64,000 bases of DNA, taken from Pseudomonas putida. GTDB lineage: Bacteria; Pseudomonadota; Gammaproteobacteria; Pseudomonadales; Pseudomonadaceae. How positions within the stretch are numbered: the stretch's first letter is position 1; every line of letters starts with the position of its first letter. The notes beneath the pieces are model-generated. The model worked only from the letters and a program-made list of their open reading frames with translations. It was not told the DNA's origin and searched no databases. The DNA lies in NCBI RefSeq assembly GCF_016406145.1, contig NZ_CP066306.1, forward strand, positions 5,270,001-5,334,000. Reading direction: 5' to 3'. Shown piece after piece: positions 9,022-18,212 of this stretch. The position numbers were made by a program, and so were the translations under genes.

Positions 9022-10056
9022 TTACTTCTTCGCCGCCCAGGCGTTGAAGCGTTGCTCCAGTTGCTCGCTGTTGTCAGCCCAGAAGGCCACATCGATCTGC
9101 ACCTGGTTGGCGATGTTTTCAGGCGTGGTCGGCATGTCCTTCTTCACCGCGTCCGCCAGCAGCGGTACGGCCTTGGAGTTGGCCGGGCCGTAGGCGATGT
9201 TCTCGGAGTAGGTCTTCTGCTGCTCAGGCTGAACGGTATAAGCGATGAATTTCTTCGCTTCCTCGACATTCTTGGCCCCTTTCGGGATGGCCCAAGCGTC
9301 GAAGTCGTAGATGCCACCGTTCCACACCACCTTGAGGTTGCTCTCTTTCTGTACCGCAGCGATGCGCCCGTTGTAGGCCGAGCTCATGACCACATCACCC
9401 GAGGCCAGGTACTGCGGCGGCTGGGCGCCCGCTTCCCACCACTGGATGCTCGGCTTGAGTTCGTCGAGTTTCTTGAAGGCGCGGTCCACGCCTTCCTTGG
9501 TGGCCAGCACCTGGTACACATCCTTGGGCGCAACGCCGTCGGCCATCAGGGCGAACTCCAGGGTGTACTTCGCGCCCTTGCGCAGGCCGCGCTTGCCCGG
9601 GAATTTCTTCGTGTCCCAGAAATCGGCCCAGCTGGTCGGGGCTGTCTTGAGCTTGTCAGCGTTGTAGGCCAGCACCGTGGACCAAACGAAGAAGCCCACG
9701 CCGCACGGTTGGATGGCGCCCTTCACATAATCGCTTTCGTTGCCGAACAGAGCCGGGTCGAGCTCCTCGAACATGCCTTCATCGCAACCACGGGCCAGCT
9801 CTGGCGACTCCACCTCCACCAGGTTCCAGGACACGCTGTTGGTGTCGACCATGGCTTTGATCTTGGCCATTTCACCGTTGTACTCGCCAGCGACGATCTT
9901 ACCCTTGCCGGCCTTCTCCCATGGCTCGTAGAACGCTTTGACCTGGGCCGCCTTGTTGGCGCCGCCGAAGGACACTACGGTCAGGTCTGCCGCCATGGCC
10001 TGGCCGGCGGCGAACAGGCCAAGGGCCAGGGCGGTCAGTTTCAGCTGCTTGCGCAT
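9022..10056 (-). CDS. agtB: Periplasmic substrate-binding protein of the importer (AgtB-like)
   Basis: A 344-residue binding protein of the PotD/PotF-like family. A typical signal peptide covers residues 1-24 (MRKQLKLTALALGLFAAGQAMAA), so the mature protein starts at ADLTVVSFGG. No lipobox Cys is seen, so it should be soluble in the periplasm. The start at 10054-10056 is preceded by GGAGAGAATAATA. It sits between the ATPase and permease genes, an order that supports the agtABCD assignment. The ligand is inferred (GABA, 5-aminovalerate or a related omega-amino acid); sequence alone does not exclude a polyamine. Confidence 0.87.
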   Translation of the reverse strand: MRKQLKLTALALGLFAAGQAMAADLTVVSFGGANKAAQVKAFYEPWEKAGKGKIVAGEYNGEMAKIKAMVDTNSVSWNLVEVESPELARGCDEGMFEELDPALFGNESDYVKGAIQPCGVGFFVWSTVLAYNADKLKTAPTSWADFWDTKKFPGKRGLRKGAKYTLEFALMADGVAPKDVYQVLATKEGVDRAFKKLDELKPSIQWWEAGAQPPQYLASGDVVMSSAYNGRIAAVQKESNLKVVWNGGIYDFDAWAIPKGAKNVEEAKKFIAYTVQPEQQKTYSENIAYGPANSKAVPLLADAVKKDMPTTPENIANQVQIDVAFWADNSEQLEQRFNAWAAKK

Positions 10057-10096
10057 TATTATTCTCTCCACAGTACAGGGTTGGTGCAGCAATCCA

Positions 10097-11221
10097 TCAG
10101 TGGGCCTCGGCAATCGGATCGAGCGCGCGCGCGTGCTCCACCTCCCAGCCCAGCGGTACCACATCGCCCACGGCCAAGGCCGGGTCGAGCTCGGCAATCG
10201 GCTGCTTCACGAAAAAGTCAGCCTTGCCACAGACTTCCAGACGCACCCGTACATGGTCGCCCAGGTAGATGAACTCGGCCACGCGGCCGGAGAAGCGATT
10301 GACGCAGCTTTGGCTGTGGCCATTGAGGCGCACGCGCTCCGGGCGGACCGACAGGGTCACCGGCTCCCCAGCCTGGCCGACGTTCACCGCCAGCGCCTCG
10401 ACCCGCTCGCCGCGGGCCAGCTGCACCTGGCAACGGTTACCGTCACTGGCCAGCAGCGTGCCGTTGATGCGGTTGTTCTCGCCGATGAAGTTGGCGACGA
10501 AGGTATTGCGCGGCTCCTCATAAAGAGTGCGCGGGTCGGCGATCTGCTGGATCTCGCCCTCATGGAACACGGCCACGCGGTCGGACATGGTCAACGCCTC
10601 GCCCTGGTCGTGGGTTACGTAGACCACTGTTACACCCAGGCGCTGGTGAATATGCTTGATCTCCATCTGCATGTGTTCACGCAGCTGCTTGTCCAGCGCG
10701 CCGAGCGGCTCGTCCATTAGTACCAGCTGCGGCTCGAACACCAACGCCCTGGCCAAGGCCACGCGCTGCTGCTGGCCACCGGAAAGCTGGCCAGGGTAGC
10801 GTTTGGCGAAGGCATCGAGCTGCACCATGTTGAGTACCCGCTTGACCCGCTCACTGATGTCGGTCTTGCTCAGGTTGCGCACGCTCAGCGGAAAAGCGAG
10901 GTTCTCCGCCACGGTCATGTGGGGGAACAGTGCGTAGTTCTGGAACACCATGCCAATGTCACGTTTGTGTGGCGGCACGTTGTTGATGGAGCGCCCGGCC
11001 AACTGGATTTCACCTGCGGTCGGGGTCTCGAAACCGGCCAGCATCATCAGGCTGGTGGTCTTGCCCGAGCCGGAAGGGCCGAGCAAGGTGAGGAACTCAC
11101 CCTTGCGAATGTCCAGGTTGAGGTCTTTGACGATCAGCGATTCGCCGTCGTAGCTCTTCTGCACACCACGGAAACTGACCAGCGTCTCACCGGTGGTCGC
11201 GTTCGAATTCGCCTCGCTCAT
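10097..11221 (-). CDS. agtA: ABC transporter ATP-binding subunit, PotA type (AgtA-like)
   Basis: A 374-residue ATPase energising the importer. Walker A is [11 protein letters not shown], the signature [15 protein letters not shown], Walker [14 protein letters not shown], and the switch His [11 protein letters not shown]-terminal TOBE-type domain runs from about residue 290 onward (RPERVRLNG). I chose the ATG at 11219-11221 ([11 protein letters not shown]) because AAGAAGG lies about 7 nt upstream. A start 12 codons earlier is possible but lacks a ribosome site. First gene of the agt operon; a perfect NarL-type palindrome lies about 110 bp upstream. Confidence 0.9.
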   Translation of the reverse strand: MSEANSNATTGETLVSFRGVQKSYDGESLIVKDLNLDIRKGEFLTLLGPSGSGKTTSLMMLAGFETPTAGEIQLAGRSINNVPPHKRDIGMVFQNYALFPHMTVAENLAFPLSVRNLSKTDISERVKRVLNMVQLDAFAKRYPGQLSGGQQQRVALARALVFEPQLVLMDEPLGALDKQLREHMQMEIKHIHQRLGVTVVYVTHDQGEALTMSDRVAVFHEGEIQQIADPRTLYEEPRNTFVANFIGENNRINGTLLASDGNRCQVQLARGERVEALAVNVGQAGEPVTLSVRPERVRLNGHSQSCVNRFSGRVAEFIYLGDHVRVRLEVCGKADFFVKQPIAELDPALAVGDVVPLGWEVEHARALDPIAEAH

Positions 11222-11330
11222 GCCTGCACCTTCTTGTTGGAATGACTGCGTAGGCAAAGACTAAAGAAGACGCAAGCGCCCGGAAATCGGGGGCGCTGAG
11301 AGAATGCCATCATCCGGCTGGAAGAGTTTG

Positions 11331-11348
11331 TGTAGGGATTGCCCTACA
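11331..11348. promoter_or_regulatory. Palindromic operator candidate for AgtR
   Basis: Perfect inverted repeat TGTAGG-N6-CCTACA (extends to 20 bp, 11330-11349) in the 211-bp gap between agtR and agtA, centred about 118 bp before the agtA start. The architecture is like that of NarL/FixJ-type sites such as the GacA box (TGTAAG-N6-CTTACA). A second hairpin, AGCGCCC / GGGCGCT (11275-11297), lies between it and agtA. Confidence 0.6.
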
Positions 11349-11432
11349 CCGATGGCGGGATTGGAATGCAAGTATCAGCCAGCCAGCGGGAAAGTGGTGC
11401 CTGGCAGATAACCTATGTCGCAAACAGAACGG

Positions 11433-12062
11433 TCATACCAGCTTGTGCTCCATGGCGTACTTCACCAGTTCAGCCAGCGAGTTGACCTTGAGCTTCTGCA
11501 TCAGCCTCGCCTTGTGGGTGCTGATGGTCTTGCTGGAGAGCGCCAGCTGCTGAGCTATATCGTTGACGTTGGCACCTTGAGCCAAACGTTCGAACACCGA
11601 GAACTCGCGCTCCGACAGCAGAGTATGCAGCGGCCGAGTTTCGGTCAGGCCAACCTCGAAGACCATGCGGTCGGCCAACGCCGGATCGATGTAGCGCCCA
11701 CCGCCGGCCACCCGCCGGATTGCGGTCAGCAGCAAGGCAGGGTCACTGTCCTTGGTGGCATAGCCGGCAGCGCCGGCCTTGAGCGCGCGCGCGGCCATCT
11801 GCGCTTCGTCGTGCATCGACAGCATCAGGATCGCCGGCGGGTTGTGCAGCGCGCGGATCCGAGCAATTGCCTCCAACCCACTGACACCGGGCATCGAGAT
11901 ATCCAGCAACACCACTTCGCAGGGGGTGTGGCGCAGGGTTTCCAGCAACTGTTCACCATTACCAGCCTCCCCCACCACCTGCATATCCTTGGCCAGGCCG
12001 ATCAACTGCTTGATGCCTTCGCGGACAATGGTGTGGTCTTCGGCCACCAGCACTCGAATCAC
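11433..12062 (-). CDS. agtR: NarL/FixJ-family response regulator (AgtR-like)
   Basis: A 209-residue DNA-binding response regulator. The receiver domain (residues 1-120) has the acidic pair in VAEDH, phospho-acceptor Asp54 in VLLDISMPG, and the conserved Lys in ATKDSD. The C-terminal LuxR-type HTH (about 145-205) reads LSEREFSVFERLAQGANVND, then SSKTISTHKARLMQKL. It lies 10 bp after the histidine-kinase gene and directly upstream of the importer operon, as agtSR does in P. aeruginosa. It most likely activates agt transcription in response to the transported amino acids. Confidence 0.88.
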   Translation of the reverse strand: MIRVLVAEDHTIVREGIKQLIGLAKDMQVVGEAGNGEQLLETLRHTPCEVVLLDISMPGVSGLEAIARIRALHNPPAILMLSMHDEAQMAARALKAGAAGYATKDSDPALLLTAIRRVAGGGRYIDPALADRMVFEVGLTETRPLHTLLSEREFSVFERLAQGANVNDIAQQLALSSKTISTHKARLMQKLKVNSLAELVKYAMEHKLV

Positions 12063-12072
12063 GATCGTTCTC

Positions 12073-14460
12073 CTAATCCAACGCTATGGTCACGCTCAGG
12101 CTGGTGCCTTCACCTGGCTCGCTATTCAAAACCATGCTGCCACCGAGCATCAGTACCCGCTCACGCACCCCCACCAGGCCGAAAGAGGTTGGCCGTGCCT
12201 GGTCCAGGCAGAACCCGCTACCGTCATCACTGACCGTCATACGCAGTTTTTCGCCCTCGCGCACCAGCTCTACCTCCACACTGTGCGCCTGGGCGTGGCG
12301 CATGACGTTGGTCAGAGCCTCCTGCAGGATACGGAACAAGCCGATGGCTTTTGCATCGCTCAATGCTGGCAGATTATCCGGTACCTGCACCAGGCAGGGG
12401 ATCTGTGTGCGCGCTTCGAAGCGCCGTGCCTGCCATTCGATGGCCGAAGCGATACCGGCGTCCAGGATCGGCGGGCGCAACGCCGTTGCCACATCGCGCA
12501 CCAGCTGGAACAGCTGAGCGATCAGGCGCTTCATGCTGGCCAGGCGCTCGTTCAGCGCAGGGTCGAGCTCGGCAAAAGCCAATTCGCACATCGACACCTC
12601 AAGCTTGAGCACGGTCAGCATCTGGCCCAGTTCATCGTGCACTTCGCGGGCGATACGGGCCTTTTCTTCCTCGCGCACGCTTTCCAGGTGTGCCGACAGT
12701 TCGCGCAGTTGCTCCTGGGACCTTGCAAGTGCCAGCTCCGCGCGTTTGCTTTGGGTAATGTCCCAGACAACACCGTCCCAGACCACCCGGCCGTCGGCCA
12801 GGCGGCGGGTACTGGCCTTGATGTCGGCCCACCGCTGCTCACCTTCGCGGGTGAGGATGCGTCCTTGCCAGGACCAGTCCTGATCACTGGCAATGGCCAG
12901 GTCCTGAACCTGGTGATAGTCCGCACGATCATCCGGGTGGACCAGATTGCGCAAGCCCATCTTCGGGTGCTGGATCTGCGCGGGCGTATAGCCCACCAAC
13001 GCCTCACTGCCCTCGCTGATATAGGGAAACTCCGGGTCCCCTTCCGCTGGCGCGGGCTCCAGGCGGAACACCAGCCCCGGCACATTGCCAGCAATACCCT
13101 TGAGCCGCGCCTCGCTTTCACGCAGCGCCGCCAGAGCACGGTGGCGTTCGGTGACATCGGCAAGGTACACCACCAGATACTCGGCATCGCGAAAGCGCAG
13201 GAAGCTCAACGACAACTCCACCGGCAACAGGCTGCCATCGGCGCACAGGCATTGGGTCTCGAACTGCCTAGCCCCGGCCTCCCCGGCTCGCGCGGCCCGC
13301 CACAACTGCAGCCAGCGGTCCATGCTCAGGTTCGGCTCGAAGTCGCTCAGCGGACGCTCCAGCAACGCCGCCTCGGCATAACCGAGCATGCGCCCCACAG
13401 CGTGGTTGGCGTAACGCACGTGGCTGTCCCAGTTGACCCAGAGGATGCCGACCGTGCTCTGGTCGATGGCGAACTGGCTCAGGCGCAGTGCCTCCTCGCG
13501 CACCTGCCGCTCTGCCAGGTGCTCCCGCGCCGCCAGCAGGCTGCGCTCTAGCTGGCGTTGCTGGCGGCGCTGCCACATCAGGGTGGCCCCGGCACATAAC
13601 AGCAACATGCCGAACAGCAACGCAAGGTTTTGCCAGAAACCGGTGGATTCGCTCAGGCGCGCGTATTTGGGCTGCAACCAACGCTGATGCAGTTGCTCCA
13701 GCTCTTTGGCGGGCATGGCCTGCAGGCCCCGTTCAAGCACGTCGGCCAGCAACGGCCAGTCACGCCGCGAACCCACCCGCAATAATTGTGGCAGGCCGAT
13801 GTCACCGAGCACCGCCAGCTCACCGAACTCGCTTTCACGGGACAATCGGCTGAGCTGGGCTTCATCCAGCACCGCGTAGCTGGCCTGGCCCCCTACCACC
13901 AGTTGCAAGGCCTCGCGCTCGTTGGGCACACCTTGCAGGTTGAGATTGGCGTAATTGCCCCGCAGGTATTCGGCCAGCACGCTGGGCATGCGTACCGCCA
14001 CGCGCTCGTTGGCTTCAAGTTTTTCCAGCTCGACGGCCAACGCACCGGTGCGCGGCCCGACCAACAGCTGCGGCACACGCATGTAGGGGTCGCTGAACAA
14101 CCACAGACGCAAGCTGGCCGGTGTTTGCGTAAGGCCCGGGGCAAAGTCGATTTCACCCGCTTGCAGGGCGTGTTCGAGACTGGCCTGGTCAGTGAAGTTG
14201 CGCCAGGTGAGGTCCAGCTTCAGCGCCTGCGCCAGCCAGTTCACCAGCTCGACATTGGCCCCGTAGAGTTGCTGCAGACGGCGGTCGAACTGGGCATAGG
14301 GCGCCTGCAGCACCAGGCCGACCCGCAGACTGCGATGGGTGTCCAGCCATTGCTGCTGGGCAGGTTCGAGTACCACCGCAGGTGCTGCCTCAGGCCTTGC
14401 CAAAGCAATCAAGGGTAGCCACAAGCAGCCGATAACCAACAGGCGACGCAATCGCTTCAT
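12073..14460 (-). CDS. agtS: Hybrid-input sensor histidine kinase with periplasmic binding-protein domain (AgtS-like)
   Basis: A 795-residue membrane kinase. Signal/anchor residues 1-21 are followed by a periplasmic SBP_bac_3-like ligand domain (about 30-270) and a membrane helix (about 280-300, LALLFGMLLLCAGATLMW). Two PAS domains follow (about 340-450 and 465-585), then a HisKA_3 dimerisation domain with phospho-acceptor His608 (AREVHDELGQ), and a HATPase with DDGSGF and GLVGVRERV. It pairs with the adjacent NarL-type regulator. A binding-protein-like sensor next to an ABC importer suggests that the ligand is sensed directly in the periplasm. By synteny the ligand is GABA/5-aminovalerate; this is inference. 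Confidence 0.88.
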   Translation of the reverse strand: MKRLRRLLVIGCLWLPLIALARPEAAPAVVLEPAQQQWLDTHRSLRVGLVLQAPYAQFDRRLQQLYGANVELVNWLAQALKLDLTWRNFTDQASLEHALQAGEIDFAPGLTQTPASLRLWLFSDPYMRVPQLLVGPRTGALAVELEKLEANERVAVRMPSVLAEYLRGNYANLNLQGVPNEREALQLVVGGQASYAVLDEAQLSRLSRESEFGELAVLGDIGLPQLLRVGSRRDWPLLADVLERGLQAMPAKELEQLHQRWLQPKYARLSESTGFWQNLALLFGMLLLCAGATLMWQRRQQRQLERSLLAAREHLAERQVREEALRLSQFAIDQSTVGILWVNWDSHVRYANHAVGRMLGYAEAALLERPLSDFEPNLSMDRWLQLWRAARAGEAGARQFETQCLCADGSLLPVELSLSFLRFRDAEYLVVYLADVTERHRALAALRESEARLKGIAGNVPGLVFRLEPAPAEGDPEFPYISEGSEALVGYTPAQIQHPKMGLRNLVHPDDRADYHQVQDLAIASDQDWSWQGRILTREGEQRWADIKASTRRLADGRVVWDGVVWDITQSKRAELALARSQEQLRELSAHLESVREEEKARIAREVHDELGQMLTVLKLEVSMCELAFAELDPALNERLASMKRLIAQLFQLVRDVATALRPPILDAGIASAIEWQARRFEARTQIPCLVQVPDNLPALSDAKAIGLFRILQEALTNVMRHAQAHSVEVELVREGEKLRMTVSDDGSGFCLDQARPTSFGLVGVRERVLMLGGSMVLNSEPGEGTSLSVTIALD

Positions 14461-14483
14461 CTACACGCTCGTCTTGGCAAGGG

Positions 14484-14502
14484 CGGCCATGCAGCATGGC
14501 CG
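14484..14502. promoter_or_regulatory. Hairpin in the divergent agtS / DUF3530 promoter region
   Basis: CGGCCATG-CAG-CATGGCCG, a perfect 8-bp inverted repeat in the 95-bp gap between two divergent starts (14460 minus, 14556 plus). It could be an operator; there is no T-run. Confidence 0.4.
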
Positions 14503-14555
14503 TCGCGGGCAAATACTATTAGGCTGCCGGTATCATTCTGGCCTTGGGTTGATTC

Positions 14556-15551
14556 ATGTTCACACTTTATCGCACGACGCTGGCAATGTGCTGCCTTGCC
14601 TCGCTCCTACCACTTGGTGCCCTGGCCGCCGACGCCGAAAAACCAGCAACCGAAGAGGCTGCCGCCGCACCTGCGCCACGCCCACCGCTGCTGGAGCGTA
14701 GCCAGGAAGATGCGCAGGCCCTCGAACGCCTGTTGCCCAAAGCCGAGCAGCAAACTCTGGACGCCGGCTCCGACAGCTTCCTGGCCCTGTGGAAACCAGC
14801 CAACGACAGCGACCCGCAAGGCACGGTGATCATCGTTCCTGGCGCCGGAGAAACCGCCGACTGGCCCAATGCGGTCGGCCCATTGCGACGCAAGTTCCCT
14901 GACGCCGGCTGGCACAGCCTGAGCGTGAGCCTGCCCGACCTGCTCGCCGATAGCCCACAAGCACGGGTCGAGGCCACGCCAGCTACCGCACCGCAGCCAG
15001 ACCAGGGCGAGAGCGCACCGGCAAAGGAAACCCCCGCCGATGCCAACGCCAATGTAGCCCAGGCTACCGCGGCGGATGCCGACACGGCAGAAAGCACCGA
15101 TGCCGAACAGGCCAGCGAACAGAACGATCAGGCTGATGCCGAACGCATCTTCGCGCGTCTGGATGCTGCGGTTGCGTACGCTCAACAACAAAACTCACGC
15201 AGCATCGTGTTGATCGGCCATGGCAGCGGCGCCTACTGGGCAGCGCGCTACCTGAGCGAGAAGCAACCACCGCAGGTACAGAAGCTGGTGATGATCGCCG
15301 CGCAGACCCCGGCAAGGGTCGAGCACGATCTGGAAAGCCTGGCACCGACGCTCAAAGTGCCGACTGCCGATCTTTATTACGCAACCCGCACAGGCGACCG
15401 CAATGCCGCCATGCAACGCCTGCAGGCCAGCAAGCGTCAGAAGGACAGCCAGTACAAGCAGCTGTCGCTGATTGCGATGCCGGGGAACAAGAGCGCGGAA
15501 CAGGAACAGTTGTTCCGCCGGGCCAGGGGGTGGATGAGCCCGCAGGAATGA
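14556..15551 (+). CDS. Secreted alpha/beta-hydrolase-like protein, DUF3530 family
   Basis: A 331-residue protein with signal peptide residues 1-24 (ends GALA-A). It has an alpha/beta-hydrolase look: strand VIIVPGAGET near residue 92, and a nucleophile-elbow-like GHGSGAYWAARYL with Ser224. Between them, residues 137-195 form a low-complexity Ala/Glu/Asp/Thr/Pro stretch. A catalytic acid and His are not clear from reading, so enzymatic activity is unproven. It is divergent from agtS and convergent with the TerB/DnaJ-like gene. I do not recognise a specific function; the family is conserved in pseudomonads. Confidence 0.75.
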   Translation: MFTLYRTTLAMCCLASLLPLGALAADAEKPATEEAAAAPAPRPPLLERSQEDAQALERLLPKAEQQTLDAGSDSFLALWKPANDSDPQGTVIIVPGAGETADWPNAVGPLRRKFPDAGWHSLSVSLPDLLADSPQARVEATPATAPQPDQGESAPAKETPADANANVAQATAADADTAESTDAEQASEQNDQADAERIFARLDAAVAYAQQQNSRSIVLIGHGSGAYWAARYLSEKQPPQVQKLVMIAAQTPARVEHDLESLAPTLKVPTADLYYATRTGDRNAAMQRLQASKRQKDSQYKQLSLIAMPGNKSAEQEQLFRRARGWMSPQE

Positions 15552-15576
15552 AGTGACGGGCCCGCTCCAGCCGTTT

Positions 15577-15618
15577 ACCGGCAGGCAGGCTGCCAAAGGT
15601 ATAGAGCCGCTTGCCGGT
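15577..15618. repeat. Intergenic inverted repeat between convergent genes
   Basis: ACCGGCAGGC (15577-15586) and GCTTGCCGGT (15609-15618) pair with one wobble around a 22-nt loop. It probably serves as a shared transcription end or a degenerate REP unit. Confidence 0.4.
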
Positions 15619-15628
15619 GACAGGGGTC

Positions 15629-16393
15629 TTAGAGCCCCCGCCTTTTACGGATCAACGCATAGGCCTGGTGCAGCTCTCGAGTGCGTTCGGTGGCCTCCCT
15701 GACCTGCGCTTCACTGGCACCGCTCCCGGCCAGCTTGTCCGGATGGTGCCGGCTGACCAGCCGGCGATAAGCCTGCTTGACCCGGTCGCCTTCCGTATCG
15801 GCATCTATCCCCAGCAAGCGCAGCGCAGCCGGATAGGTCATGACGCTACTGGCCGTGCTCATTTTGCGTGGCTCATATTCCAGCGACATGGCCTGCACCT
15901 GTCGCCGGCTGAGCCCCAGCTTCTGTCCCCAGTCCAGCAGCAGTTCCCGCTCATGATCCCCGGCCTTGCCGTCAGCCCAAGCCATACGCCAACACGCCCG
16001 CAACGTGCCTTCGGCCGCATGTGGCTGCAAGCGAATGCGACGCAGGTGGTGGGTCAAGCGGTCCTTGCCCGCCTTGCCACGGTTGAAGGCAGCAATCGCA
16101 CGCATCCTCGCGGCCTCGGCCAGCCCCAGCCGGACCATCTCCTGGCGCGCCTGCTGAATATGCTGTTCGCCCACTCGCCCATCGCTTTTGGCCAGCCGCC
16201 CAAGCAGGACGAACAACAACTCCTCGTCACGCAGGGCCGGCCTACCTCCCAACCGTTCGCGCATGTCTTCCCAGCCCTGCACACGCAGGCGCCGATCCAT
16301 GGCTTGGCCAAGCAATGCCCCCAGCAGCGCGCCAGGGATGCTGGCGACAGCGAAACCCGCGCCTAGCCCGATCACCGTGCCTGGCCACCACAT
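15629..16393 (-). CDS. TerB-like / DnaJ-domain co-chaperone, DjlA-type
   Basis: A 254-residue protein with an N-terminal hydrophobic anchor (residues 5-27, TVIGLGAGFAVASIPGALLGALLG) and a TerB-like helical domain (about 50-170). A C-terminal J domain (about 185-254) has the HPD motif in SRHHPDKLAG. It resembles E. coli DjlA, a membrane-anchored partner of DnaK. The start at 16391-16393 (MWWPGTVIG) was chosen because the longer frame overlaps murU heavily. The gene begins 1 bp after the murU stop, so all three minus-strand genes (amgK, murU, this one) may be co-transcribed. Confidence 0.82.
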   Translation of the reverse strand: MWWPGTVIGLGAGFAVASIPGALLGALLGQAMDRRLRVQGWEDMRERLGGRPALRDEELLFVLLGRLAKSDGRVGEQHIQQARQEMVRLGLAEAARMRAIAAFNRGKAGKDRLTHHLRRIRLQPHAAEGTLRACWRMAWADGKAGDHERELLLDWGQKLGLSRRQVQAMSLEYEPRKMSTASSVMTYPAALRLLGIDADTEGDRVKQAYRRLVSRHHPDKLAGSGASEAQVREATERTRELHQAYALIRKRRGL

Positions 16394-16394
16394 C

Positions 16395-18082
<1,688 letters not shown>

Positions 18083-18212
18083 TACAAGGGTCTCCGACGG
18101 CCCTAGCCGTCAAGCGGGTCATGCTTTATTATCCAGCATCTTTTTCAGACCATCGAGAGGCGTGCGGCCCCACACGCGGGCAGATGGCACGCAGGAAGCC
18201 CGGACTAATAAG

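Noticed and set aside
8719..10272. 517-codon open frame on the plus strand opposite agtC/agtB
   Set aside because: Antisense shadow in high-GC DNA; no recognisable motif, while the opposite strand has clear transporter genes.
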